Origin: Smittium culicis
Taxonomy: Eukaryota > Kickxellomycota > Harpellomycetes > Harpellales > Legeriomycetaceae
DNA length: 64,000 nt
Direction: 5' to 3'
Assembly: GCA_001970855.1 (NCBI GenBank)
Contig: LSSN01000002.1
Coordinates: 124,001 to 188,000 of the forward strand
Position 1 is the stretch's first letter; each line of letters starts with the position of its first letter. A program made the position numbers and the translations under genes. The notes beneath the pieces were generated by a model that was not told where the DNA came from, searched no databases, and saw only the letters and a list, made by a program, of their open reading frames with translations. This document shows positions 34,923 to 47,272 of the stretch, one piece after another.

Positions 34923-36355
34923 ATGGAAACTAACAATAGTACCCCCAAGCAATTGCCCGACGTAAGTTGGGCAAATGTCGTAACCACCAACGTGAAACCA
35001 CCAGAAGGTATAGGATTTGGTAGGGAAAAAATTAACAAATATGTTAACACGTAAAAACCTGTATCGACTTTAGAGACGATATCGGGGATGAAAACTAAAA
35101 ATAAAACAATAATGTGTATGGGTGGAACCCCATTTATACTCGGATGTAGATTAGGAGAGTTTAATGTCGACATTGAATTAGTGATAGAAGAAATACTCGA
35201 ACAAATATGTGATATTCAAACATGTTTCGAAATAGATCACAGAAGAAAAATTTTATTTCTAAAATTCCAAGATAAAGAGAATATATAATTAGTTAAAAAT
35301 AAAGAAATAAAATACGGAGAAAAAAATATAGCTTTTCTCGAGACATCGGTTTATAGCAAATATTAAAAATACATAACTAACCCGTCCTAAAATGAATTAA
35401 ATTTGTGGGATGTCACAAAAGAAGCCTACGAAAAATTAATGGAAGTGTAGATTTTCTAGATATATCAGCTTTAAAACATATCGAGTTTAACTTATACCCA
35501 TAAAAAAGTATAAAAATAGTAATTAAAACTAAAAATGAAAATGAAATCAGTCATATCATAGTAGTTAACGATATCAAAATAATCGTTTTATTGAATGGCG
35601 CAAAAATTAATGTACAGACTGCAAAGAAACTTCCCTATTAGAAAAGCGAATACCCTGAAATAATATTCAAAAACGAAAAAAAAAAAAAAAACTTATAAGA
35701 ATAAGAAATAATAGTTCAAAAAATTTAAAAAAAAATATTTATTGTAGAAATAAATAATAAAAATATAAAAATTATAAAAATTGAATTAGCCACTAGTGCG
35801 GAATAAAATTCACAAAAAACGAAATACAGGTCAAAAAAATTTTATCTGAGCCTGAAAATTAAATAGAAGAAAATTCGCAAAAAGATAAATCTGTAAATAA
35901 AAGAGTACTTGCTTTCAATAATTATATGCGCGAAAAAAATGAATAATGGCGGTATTAAAAACGTCTATAGTTAATCTTCACCCGAGGTACATGAAAGAGA
36001 CCCTGATCTATTAATACATCCTTCTAGTTATTCGCAATATATACATAATAATATCAGCGGGATTAGAAATACTATAAATAAAAAGTCCACACTCGAAGAA
36101 AAAATGAAAAGAGTGGGAAAAATGATAGCTGAAGAACGTTTTAATAAAAGAAATACATTACCTGAAGCTATAAAACAGTCGAAAGATGAAATTAATTCTG
36201 TATGTACGTTGTTAACTATTAATAACTCTAGTTTTCTATCTACAGATTCGGATACAAATCTCCTAGCTGAAATATCCATCGAACAAAAAATTTTTGATTT
36301 CGTCTCTCCCGTAAGCATTAGTTCTAAAGAGCTACTAGCAGCAACGGAAGGATAA
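34923..36355 (+). pseudogene. LINE ORF1 remnant
   Basis: Starts METNNSTPKQLPDVSWANVV at 34923; the SWANVV-type word is common near the start of fungal LINE ORF1. A TAA at 35052-35054 interrupts the frame, which then continues without shift into GMKTKNKTIMCMGGTPF and LGEFNVDIELVIEEI (to 35288). Later pieces include KRVLAFNNYMREK (about 35900) and a final open stretch ending ELLAATEG at 36355. I see no intact zinc knuckle. Function in the family is RNA binding for the retrotransposition particle; this copy is dead. Confidence 0.6.
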
Positions 36356-36404
36356 TTATCCTAAAAAAGTATAAAAAAAATGTAAAAAAAAAAAAATGTA
36401 AAAA

Positions 36405-39400
36405 AATAAACACATCAAAATAACAACATTTAATGTCAAAGGAATCTCAGGAAACAAAAAAAAGAAAAATATTATTTCCATACCTCAAAAGGTTTATCTA
36501 ATCAGATATAATAAGCTTGCAAGAAATCAATAAAAAAAGCTCGGATAAAAAATTTTGGTCCAAATATTGGTGAAATAAAGTTATATGGTCAAAATAAACA
36601 GCTAAATTAGTAAGCTATGGCTATTTTTCAATCATATCCGATTATACATACTTTGATGGCAGAATTAATATTAAAAATATTTCCGCTACAGACAAAAACC
36701 TATTAAAAATAGTTAACCTTTACTAATCCAACCATTAAAAAGAAAGAAGAAAAATGATAGAATTTCTACATGAAAAATTAATAAGTATATCCGATGATAA
36801 TGAGAATATTATTATATTAGGTGACATGAATATGTTAGAAAACGAATTTGCTGATAGATTCCCTGAAAAAATAACCAATAAAAAAGAATCGAGACACATC
36901 GAAAAAATAGCTATCCAATACAAACTAGTAAACGCAATATTTACCCTTAATCCTAATGAACCCATACACACGTGGGAAGATTATCCAGGAAAGCATAAAT
37001 CTAGAATAGACCGCGGTCTAGTTCCTAAAAACGTATTGAATAAAAAAAATCATAGATATAAGATCCACTGAATTCTCAGACCACAAATGTATCATTGTCC
37101 AATTACTTCAAACACAAAGTAAAATTTAAAAAAAAAAAGGAAATTAAATAATAATCTATTGTAAAAAACAGAGCCAAACAAGATAATTGAAAGATATTTA
37201 AAACGTTCCTGCAGCTCATTAAATGGCTGGGTAATGCCAAAAAAACAGTAAAAAAATCCTACAATAAGTATTCAAATCGCGGTAATAACTGCTAAAAGCT
37301 AAAAAAAATCTGGAAGCCACCAATAAAATGATTATCAAACTGATAAAAAGCTCGCGTTAAAATGAACCGAATAAGAAAAATTATATCAAGGAATTAAAAG
37401 AAAATGAGAATAAAATCATCCAAATAAAAAAATTAAACTGGATGAGGTAATTGTGCGCTCTAGATACAATTATTCAGAAAAAAATTTAAAATAGAACAAA
37501 TAATTCTATGAAATTCTTAAATCTAGAGAAATGAGAAAATAAATAAACAAAATATCTAATGAAAAAGGGGGAAATCTGGAAGAAAAAAAAGAAATTATAA
37601 AAGAAACATATTCATTTTATAGAAAAATTTTCCAAAAAGGCCACACATCATAAATAAGCCAATTAAATTTACTATCAGGAATAAAATCTAAACTTAATAC
37701 TACAGATGTACATATGCTTGACAATAAGATTGAAATAACAGAGATAATGAACGTAATAGACAATTCTCCCAATAATAAATCTCCAGGACCTGATGGGTTA
37801 TCTTTTGAATTCTATAAAAAATTCAAAGAACAAATATCTAGCCAATTAGAAAAGATATTTAACAACAATCAAGAAATGAAAAAATGAAATAAACTGAATG
37901 GTGGCTCCACAACAGTTCTGATTCCTAAAAAAGGAGACTTAAAGTGCTTCTATAATTATCGAAAAATAACTCTTTCTAACGTAGATGAAAAAATATATGC
38001 AAAAATAATTACTAAAAGGCTGCATAAAGTAATTGGAAAATTAATTGATGGCCGCCAATAAGGCTTAATTAAAGGTAGAGGTATTTTTGTTAATATTCAT
38101 ACTACAAAATTTCTATTCGAAAATATTATAAGATATCCTAATAGAACCAATGGATAATTAATTATGATTGATCAAGAAAAAGCATATGATAGAGTTGACT
38201 GGGTCTATATGTACAAGTGTTTAAAAAAATTCGGATTTAGCTAATCTTTTATCGATTCATTAAGAAACATATAAGAAGGATCAAATAAAAGGGTATACAT
38301 AAATGTTACCCTTACTGAACCAATAATAATTGAACAAGGACTAAGACAAAGGGACCCGCTCTCACCATTATTATACAATTTAATAATCGTGCCTTTCCTA
38401 AGTAGTCTGAGCAATAATATACAGGGGATAAAAGTGGCCAACGAAAACTTTAAATATCTAGCCTATGCAGATGATTTGCTAATAGAAATTAAAAGCCAAA
38501 AAGATGAATCAATATTAAATAAAAAACTCGAACTTCATTCGCTAGCCTCAAACGCAAAAAAATATATAGAAAAAATGATCTACATAAAAATAGGAAATCC
38601 AGAGAACGTCTGGCTAGATAAAAAAGCTATTAATCCAATAACAACTTTCAAATACCTCGGAATTCACTTTTCATCCAAGGGAATTTCGATCAAAAAGAAC
38701 CAAGAAGCCCTAATTGAAAAAATAATCAATAAAATCAAAAATTTATAAAATATAAAGCTATCTATAAAAGGAAAAGTACTAGTGGCTAATAGCATTTTAC
38801 TCTTCAAACTCTGGAACACTGCACACATAATACCAATCGAAATTTTTTTTATCAAAGCTGTAAAGAAGATAATGAATGGATTCATATGGAGCAATAAAAA
38901 AACACGAGTAAAAATTGATACGCTTGAACTGGATATAAAGAATGGAGGTTTGGGATTAATTAACATGAAAGCCCAATTAAAAACACTTTTTTAAGTGTTA
39001 CAACGGGATTATGACAAATAAGGACACAATATGGAGAAATTTAGCGGCTAGCGGCTAGCAATCTCAAATCGCTCGTCAATAGATATGATAAACTCTATAG
39101 CATGCAAGATTTACTGGCCAAAAATGAGCCGCCAAAACACTATAAAAAATTTCCGCCAATATGGAGCGAATCAATAAAAATCTCTAAATATATTTATAAG
39201 CTAAATTCGACAGACATACACGACTGGCAATAAGAGCATGTTAAAATGCTCGGCCTAAGTAATATTAATAAATTAATTGGTATGAGCCTTAATAAAAAAG
39301 ATTTAAACTGGCTAATTAGTAACGGAATTAACAACTGTGATAAGTTCTTTAGTAAATGTACAATTATATGGGAGAACGATTCAGATACCATATTTACAAT

Positions 39401-40212
39401 TGATATCAGGAAAACACCTAATAACATTTCAATAAACTTAATTTTAAAAAATAAATGGTTCAATAAAGAATATTCGGAAACAGAAAAAATATCCAATGAT
39501 TTATTTGCAGATGGTCATTCACCTTCAAATCAACTGAAAAACAAAACAATAAAAAATAAAATAGATATTGAAAATAGGAAAGAGCTAATAGTAGCACCCA
39601 AATGAAATAAAATAGGAAGAACAGTGAACACATACCAATTGTTTAACTGGATGAGGATACATAATATTGATCTGGAACCTAAAATGACCAGTCATTTATG
39701 GCTGCTATCTCAAAATGCCCTGATTACTGGCGAAAAAAATGAAAATCTGGAATAAAGGACTGTTTTTCCAATCACAAGAATGTAAATCTTGTAAAGAGCG
39801 TAAAGAAAAAATTCCACATATCTACTTTGGCTGCAGGCGAGTTTTAGAGTTTTGGGGGGAAAATATACAACTTCATTGAGATCAATTCATTCGACAGCGG
39901 GTTATCCAATATAATAATCATGAGTTTATTTATGATTTCTTAGAACAAATGGAAAAGAAATTTCTAAAGGTGGAAATTCTGTATGGATTAGCCATATGGA
40001 ATATCTACAGAGCGAGGGTCGAAACTGTCCTATCAGAAACAAACATAACTGTAGAAGGTATTTTCAACCGATGGAAATATGACTTACAACAAAAAATCAC
40101 TATGGACTCCAAGGACACTAAAAAAAGATAATCCTGGCTAGCTATAAGAACCAAATGGTTCTCAATGGAGCCGGAAGAAAAAATAGTGTTCAGCGGTGGT
40201 TGGTACATCTAA
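36405..40212 (+). pseudogene. LINE ORF2 remnant: endonuclease and reverse transcriptase
   Basis: Endonuclease: KITTFNVKGISGN (36411), SLQEINKKSS (catalytic E), LGDMNM (about 36820) and SRIDRG (about 37000). Reverse transcriptase: NNKSPGPDGLSFEFYKKF, VLIPKKGDLKCFYNYRKITL, DQEKAYDRVDW, GLRQRDPLSPLLYN and the catalytic YADD at 38464-38475. The GLRQGD glycine has become Arg. The C terminus has CKSCKERKEKIPHIYFGC, the CX2C-H-C motif typical of L1-like ORF2, and ends GGWYI. Interruptions include TGA at 36571, 37885, 39603 and 39877 and TAA at 36595 and 38059, plus a frameshift near 39745. Most stops fall where related proteins have Trp or Gln. Confidence 0.85.
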
Positions 40213-41547
40213 GCATTTTCTATTCTCTCTTTTTTTCAACGCTCATATTCTACTTTTATTATATAATAATAATATTTTATTCATAAATATAAAAAAATTA
40301 TAAGTATGGAAAATAATGTACACAATTGAGATATTCTTATAATATTCTCTTTTGAATGGTATTATTTCAGTACAAATATTTTCAGATTACAAAAAATATA
40401 TATACTCAAGAATGTATAAATTTTCATTCCTTCAAACTACTATACGATCAAAAAAAAAAAAATAACAGAAGCTCAAGCTCCCTCAAGAAATGATCAAACC
40501 AGGGTAATGACCGTACTGATACAACAGATATTTCATCATAAGAAGAGTAACCAAGCACCAGAGGACCCATAAGCTAAATCAAGGATATCAATAACCGTAT
40601 CAAATTGTTGTACGGAGCTTATTGATGAGACTAGATTAACTGGCTAGAACTTCTTCTTATCACCACTGACCGAAGAACGCAATATTGTGACTTAATAATA
40701 ATCAATTACTAGTTCAAAAAAATAAAACAGCAACTAATAAACAATATAGCTTTTAATCGAATAATAAGACTTATTACACTCTCTAATAAATTCAAATATA
40801 ATTAACAAATTGAAATTAACCCATCAAATAAATCTAGAAATCCCCGTAATTGATTCTACAGAGAATCTCAAAACCTTTTTTTGGATATTGAACAAAATAA
40901 CAGTGAAGAAAGGCTTGATAATCTCCATAAAGGATTGTAAGTTCCAGAAAAAAAAACTCAAATTTTCGAATCTGATACCAAGCCACCAATGGTTCAAGAA
41001 GTGCTGGACGTTCTCGTAGTCAATAAGCCGGTGTAAAAACTACATCTAACTCAGTCATATCGCAGATACTTTAATTAAACTAGTATAAAGGATTTTTTTT
41101 GTTTTTTCACCGTTAAGGCGCCAAAAATCTCTGCCTCTACCACCGCAGAAGTTAAATCGAGCAACAAGACCTCAAAAAATCAGATATGTTTTCTAGTAAA
41201 GTGTCGTGGATACAAGAGGTTATTCATATTCCTTTCAAGAACCCCCCCCCCCCCACTCACACCCTACACCCAGAATTGTGATCTTTGAAATGATAAATCA
41301 GCGGAAGGTCGAATTTTCGCTAGAGATGACTCCAGCTATTTTACGTATTTTTTTACTTTAAATGTTCTTTGGGACTACAATAGTTGTAAACTATCAAAAA
41401 AAAAAGAATTTACACTTGATTGGATGCAATAAGATGCTGAATTAGGATACCTGAAAATTAATATAGGAGAATGTAGCACTTCTCGTAAAAAAGTGAGAAA
41501 TCGAGTATATATAGTCGATAAAGATAGTGTTTTATATCAAAATTCTT

Positions 41548-41830
41548 AAAATTACCAAAAATACTGGAGATACTCGCACTTTATTTGATTTGTGTAAACA
41601 AAATACTCGGTGTGGAGTGAGGAAAATTCAAGATGGAGACGCTTTCTTCTATCTAAAGAATAAGTTTTCTGATAGAATTCCTTACTTCTAAAGAAATCCA
41701 GAATACACAAATGTAACCCCAGGTATAAAAAAAATAAGGGAGCATGTTATCTTCAGATCTGCCGAAGATATGATGTAAACTAACGTATCACTGTCCGAAG
41801 ATCACAAAAAACCTCAAATGACCTATATTC
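41548..41830 (+). pseudogene. Unidentified decayed coding remnant
   Basis: One frame reads KITKNTGDTRTLFDL, then GDAFFYLKNKFSDRIPYF, a TAA, EYTNVTPGIKKIREHV, a TAA and SEDHKKPQMT. Upstream, a shifted frame reads RVYIVDKDSVLYQNS (41500-41547). The mixed amino-acid composition and persistence through single stops suggest an old transposon protein. I cannot name the family. Confidence 0.35.
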
Positions 41831-44336
41831 TATGATTTTTGAGTAGATTAAGTGCTTTCAGAAAATTGACAGCTCAAGTAGAATTTTATCTGTAGCAAGT
41901 ATTTAATCCCTGAAATCTCGCTATAGGTCACTCTTATGTTCATAAATAAGAAAAATTACGCAATTTTAAATCTCGTGTATTATTATATTAAACTAATCAT
42001 AGAAAAATAAATCTATGAGATTAAATAAGGTTCTTTATATATAAAATAAATCAAAGATATGGAACATCAAACAAAAAAATCGAGCTAGATATCTGAAACG
42101 AATTCAGAGTGTATTATCTTTCAAGTTGTTTAAATTGAAAATTTATTTATTTATAATAAAAAATTAAAAAGATGATGATATTAAAAAACAAATAAAAATT
42201 TTACTTTATTTCTTTTGAAAATAACTAATTGTTGTATTTAGTATCTTTGAAAAGTTTATTATCCAAGATATATTGAAGAGGCTTATTATTAAAGTAATAT
42301 TTAGATGTATTTATTAGCCAATACAGCACTAGTACATGATCTATATCAAACTATCAATGATTTTTTTAATATAGAATATTGAGATCAAAATTAATTCTAT
42401 TTAATTTATTATATTGTTAAATTATAGATATTAAAATTAAGAATGAACTCAAAAAAAACTCAATCTTTGAAATTATCTATAAAAATACAGCGAAATTACT
42501 CGTAAGAAAATCAATTCAGGAAAAAATTTAGATAAAAAACCAAAAAAATATGATAAAAGAGATATGAAATCGAATTTTATCCTTAAATAAAACAGAAAGC
42601 TCTTAAAACACTACAATTTTCTCCGTTAATATGAATAATTTGATCAGAGTGCGATTATATTTAATTGATTGGAATTTAGCAACCAATTTTTCTACCTGAC
42701 ATGAAATCTGATATAACAGGAAGTATAAAAGATCCTCCGTGAATAATAACCATGAAAATGGTGCCTCCGATATTAAAACCCACGATATTTCCCTCGTATC
42801 TAATGGGTTATATGTATACGAGCATCTCCTTCTAAGAGCAACAGCTTTCATGTCAGAAGCAAAAAAATGAAATTATCTGATTAGAAAACACACAATTGGT
42901 GCTTTATGACCTGGATGAAAATAAAATTGTCCTCAAGGCCCAATATATTGAGATTTATGTCATTTATTTTATGATTTCAAACAAAATAATTGTTTTCAGT
43001 CGGTCAATATACAAATATATCCAATAGAGCTTTCTGGGCTAGATAGTTTTAAATGAACTATCTACGCCAATTTCAGTGCCATATGTTATAAAATATCTCG
43101 CAGAAATTTGATTAGTTGATAAATTAAATATCGTATCAATAAATTTACACAAACAGATCGTATTAATCCTTCAGGAAAAAAAAACGTGATCTATCTGTTC
43201 ACTCTTTATATATTCGAATTAAAGCTTATTTTTATTTAAAGAAAATGCTAATTTGTGAAGCTGAAACTAATGTCTCTAAAAATAAATAATATTAAAACTA
43301 AGAATTAGAAAAGAAAAATATTAAAAGACTTACTTTTTCATTGAATGAAGAAGTGGTCTTTTATATCTTGTAAAAGCATAGAATGGTTGATTTCAAGCTA
43401 ATGTTTTATTACTGGGGTATATTTACATGTTTTAATGCGACTCTATCGAACTTGAATTTTTAATTGATAAATTATGCAATTTTTCTGAAACTTTTCATTT
43501 TAAAAACGAAATCTTAATCAAAAATTATTTTCAGCGTTCATTAATTCTTTGAAATTATCTTCAATTGTATATTTTATAATTATTGTTATGTAAATTTAAC
43601 CAGTGTTTGAATTATTTAGAGAATGATTACCAAAATTAATCATTACTATTAAACAATTAGCTCCCAAAAAAATTTAGCAACTATTAGCAAATTGGTTTCT
43701 TTGTACTAGTGATATACATAGGATAGACGGAAAGATAATTTTTGTGGGTCAAAGAGTACTGAAGTTAGTTACAGAATCTCATAAGGAAATGCGAGATTTA
43801 CTTCCTGTTAAAAAGTCATTACATCTATATAAAAAAAAAGGTCATTACATCTCACTCAAGCATAGATCAAATAATTTTCCAATAAGTAAATACACAGTCT
43901 AAAAATAAAAAATTGGCTCTATTCTTTTTTTAACCCCTCATTATAACAATAACTACTGGATTATTATTAGGATATTACGAAAAAATAATGATTAAATTAA
44001 GCCCCTATCGGTGGATAGTGTCACATGATATATATATATTCGATATTATACGTATTACACCACAGCCAAGATGCACCAATCCGCAAGGGTAGAGCATCGG
44101 AGCCAGTGTAGCCGCGAATGCTGGAGCATCCTCTGATTTTATAGTTTTTCATGATTTTTGGTCGAAATATTCAATCTTTGATACCTATAATCGACACATT
44201 CAAGTTATTCAAAAAATTTTCTTGAGTTGATTTTAAATTCAAAGTAACATAGCATGTCTACTGTCTAAGTGTGATATTAGTTAATCTTCGCTCTATGAGC
44301 TCGATTGATTCTTGCATAAAAATAAGTTTTTCTATA

Positions 44337-44585
44337 TGGGAGATTCTTTAAGAAGAGAGTATTTTAAGCATAGAGTTACAGTGCATAAAATTCCAAACTA
44401 ATCTATAGCTCAATGAACAGAATATTAATTTTTTTTAGCAAATAATCCTTTATAATGAAATTAATATGAGAAAATAATTGAAATGCCTTTAGATTACAAC
44501 CAATAATAGTTAAAAATTAAAAATTTAAATTATTCGGTCCAATAATTTCAAGTTTCAGCAAAGCTATTTCTTCATTCAGAAACGC
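44337..44585 (+). repeat. Copy 2 of the dispersed repeat
   Basis: Matches 18756-18993 at its two ends: GGGAGATTCTTTAAGAAGAG with GAGTTACAGTG on the left, and GCAAAGCTATTTCTTCATTC on the right. The middle has diverged. No coding capacity. Confidence 0.5.
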
Positions 44586-44911
44586 CAGTATCCGATAATG
44601 ATTGGATTAAACAATATATTGATCAGCCCAATCAATAAATATAAGCTCTAATGATTTAGTATTGACCAATCGAACTAGTAAAAATCTGGTTTGCTTTTTC
44701 TTTTATTTTTCCATAATCACATAAAAAAAAAGTAGCAACACTTACTCAAACTTGTAAAAAAATTGAATTGGCTTGCTTATATGCTCAAATATTTGAATCA
44801 TATCATATCAAGTCCAAAAATAAAAATCCATTCAAAATCAGAATTCATAAAGAAAAATATTCACGATAAAAAATTAAATTGATATATAAACAAAAGATTG
44901 ACGAATAAATA

Positions 44912-45553
44912 ATGAATCATAAATTCTCCAAAACAATAGACTCAGCTAACTTCAAGGCACAAGATTTCGTAGATGCATATTATAGACAGCTAGGTAGAAA
45001 TCCAAAGGTAAGTTAAATACACATATGCAACTAAATAGTACTAGCTATTAAGCTTTCGATTTATAAACTATTTATTCTGGCCTTGTCTAGTGTTGAATAA
45101 CTTTATTTTTTTAAACTTACTTTTAAATTTACGAAACTTTTTTTGCATTTTAACTATTATTTCTTCAAAGTAGAAAGTATTACGATTTTATTCCGAAACT
45201 AGTCGAATTTCATGGAATGGTAAAAATTATCACTTTTTTATTCTATTCTTTTGCATTACAATTTTCTGTATTCAAAGTAAGAAAATTTTATAATAGGAAA
45301 AGGAATGAATAAGGGTTTGTTTCAAGAAACAATATTAGACAAACTACCAGGAACTAGGTTTGAAGTTAGATCACACGATTGCCAGCCTTTTGACACAACA
45401 GATATAATGAATGGAATGGTACTAGTTGTTAGTGGTAAGATGTCAAATGGAGATTTGGAAAAACAGAGTTTTTCCCAAACTTTAATTCTACAAAAAAAGC
45501 CGGAAAAACTAAATGAACTCTGTATTCAGGAAGATTGCTTTCGATACGTATAA
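44912..45553 (+). CDS. NXT1: NTF2-related mRNA export protein (NXT1/p15), three exons
   Basis: p15/NXT pairs with the TAP/NXF1 mRNA export receptor at the nuclear pore. Exons inferred: 44912-45007, 45174-45219 and 45297-45553 (GT-AG), giving 132 residues. The start has FVDAYYRQLGRNPK, then KVLRFYSETSRISWNGKGMN across two introns, matching the NTF2 fold's first helix-strand. RFEVRSHDCQPFD is the NXT-specific equivalent of the animal LDCQPV segment, followed by GMVLVVSGKMSNGD, SFSQTLILQKK and a final ECFRY-like DCFRYV. NTF2 itself lacks this combination. Yeasts use Mtr2 instead, so a true NXT1 suggests a non-yeast fungus. It converges on KIN17 with about 190 bases between stops. Confidence 0.88.
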
Positions 45554-45740
45554 TAGATAAAAATCCTAAATAATTATAGAGAAGAATTAGTTTATATTGC
45601 TATTCATTTAAGCATCATTAGCATGTTTATTATGTGGATTTTCTTTTGCGAAGAATAAAAATTATACTAGGGTTAATAAATGAAATGAAAATTATATTTT
45701 ATACATTTTTATTGAGTCTATTATTGCTAATGCAATAGAG

Positions 45741-46537
45741 CTAATTTTTAACAATTTTTTGCTTAGAAGAAAATACAGATTTTTTATTGAGGTTAATTTT
45801 ATTGCTTGATAATTTCATCCCCATTTTCAAACTTGGTTTAAGTTCTAGCTTGATCGGTTTATCGTCTTCAGCTCGTTGCAGTCCAGTGTAATTCTAAAAA
45901 AAAATAAAAAAATTATAGAAATTGCACAATAAATAAAAGAAAATAGTTTTGGCGACAAAAAGCTTACTGGCTCCGTTTCTGGGGCTTTAGTTAGATTCGC
46001 GAGCTTTACTTGTTCGCGTAAAAGTTTTTTCTCTCGCTCTTCATCGTTGGTAATTTGACGATCTTTTTTCATTATGGCTTCACGCCTTGCAAGAGCAGCA
46101 GGGCTGTTATCGATCCATTCAATAAACCACCCACGCTCAGTTTCTTCAACGTGACAAATTCCTTTCTTCCCCAAATACTGAACAAATCCTGTTAAGGTAT
46201 TCCATTTTGTAGCATTCATGTGTAAATGCTTTCTGTCAGCTACAATCTCTTTATAAACTTGATTTGCCAATACACGTTTTGTGCCAAATCTTCTTGATAA
46301 CAATCGGACAAATTCACTCTCAAACTCTTGCGAGAATGAATCTAAGAATTTTCCTGGGGAATTGGCAAATAGAGCCATTTGTCTTTGATGTGAAGGAGAG
46401 ATACAATGGCATTTAAAACCGTTTTCATCTCGACATTGCTTTTCGCACATCTGGCAATACCATCGTAGTTTTTGTAGCCCTTTTGCTTTAATTTTATTAG
46501 CTATTGCTTTTGGTGTTCCTGCTTCTGCTTTTGGCAT
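45741..46537 (-). CDS. KIN17: KIN17 DNA/RNA-binding protein, two exons
   Basis: KIN17 is a nuclear DNA/RNA-binding protein linked to replication, repair and splicing. Exon 1 is 46537-45968 and exon 2 is 45893-45741 (GT-AG, phase 0), giving 240 residues. Start MPKAEAGTPKAIANKIKAKG is typical. A C2H2 finger at about 28-50 reads CQMCEKQCRDENGFKCHC then SPSH. The winged helix follows with FVRLLSRRFGTKRV, NQVYKEIVADRKHLHMNATKW and GWFIEWID. The basic helix KKDRQITNDEEREKKLL is present. The protein ends in NKKSVFSSKQKIVKN, corresponding to the KKNVF segment of the family. The C-terminal tandem SH3/KOW region of animal KIN17 is absent, as in the short yeast relative. Confidence 0.9.
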
Positions 46538-47272
46538 TTTGTTTATTATAAAATTTTATTGTCTAATTATGTTCCTTGCTTATAAATCAATCTACTATAA
46601 AAAAATTTTTTTTACTAAATATTCTATTTTCTTGAATCTTAATGTTTGAAGATGTAAAAGGTTGATTTTTTTATATAAATTTCATTTACAAGCTAAAAAG
46701 GCAATATATTTTTTCCAAGTTGCCACGAATTTTTTATTTTTCTCTTGAAAAGGAAATCGCTTCACTGATTGGCTTTCATTGAATTATTTAAATTTCAATC
46801 ATTTGCGGCGCAATAATACGATTATATTACTGGTAGAAGAATTTTACGATCCAATTATAATAATAATCTCGAAATATGCTTTTATATAAACTTGGTATTG
46901 GTGAACTAATGAAAATGGTCTAACCACGATTATATATACGAATGAATGTATTTATAATATTAATATTAGGACTGAACATGTATTATACTAAATAAAGTGA
47001 TATCATAAAAAATTACTGCGAGTAAAGAATACTAATAACTTTGAAAACACTTCAATTGGAAGGTTTATTAGATTTAAATATTTGTTTTAAGGTAATTAAA
47101 TAATATAAATAGAATTTTTTTTATTAAAATACATGTAAAACACTTTTAGTATAGAAAAGACATAAATCTAAAGAGAGGGGCTCGTTTTTTTAGATCCATA
47201 AATGAAAAAATCCATACAATAGGTATTAATTAAAAATAATTTAAAAGAAATAATTAAAATGTATTAAAACGA
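46538..47272. other. Spacer between KIN17 and the ECM33-like gene
   Basis: About 730 AT-rich bases holding the KIN17 promoter and the 3' region of the next gene. Nothing else is seen. Confidence 0.6.

Larger units (their letters stand above)
34900..40215 (+). mobile_element. Decayed non-LTR retrotransposon (L1-like LINE)
   Basis: About 5.3 kb in one orientation with the order ORF1-like, apurinic endonuclease, reverse transcriptase, C-terminal zinc motif, as in L1-type LINEs of Mucoromycota and related fungi. Every coding part is broken by stops or frameshifts. The 5' boundary is not visible; the 3' boundary is set just after the last stop of ORF2 (40210-40212). There is no clear poly(A) tail or target duplication. 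Confidence 0.85.
40216..44911. other. 4.7 kb repeat-rich spacer
   Basis: No intact gene. Contains G+C-richer patches that look like decayed coding DNA (40460-41040 and 41548-41830), a 13-base C run at 41242-41254, a short G+C-rich island at 44056-44134 and a dispersed-repeat copy at 44337-44585. A minus-strand frame at 42851-42603 begins MKAVALRRRCSYTYNPLDTR; it has a protein-like composition but I do not recognise it. Confidence 0.5.

Noticed and set aside
36571..39879. Idea that the LINE uses a variant code (TGA as Trp, TAA as Gln)
   Set aside because: Host genes use TGG for Trp and TAA as stop; frameshifts and a changed catalytic-loop residue show ordinary decay, better explained by C-to-T mutation.
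44056..44134. Possible tRNA in the G+C-rich island
   Set aside because: No GGTTCGANNCC-type B box and no cloverleaf could be drawn by eye.
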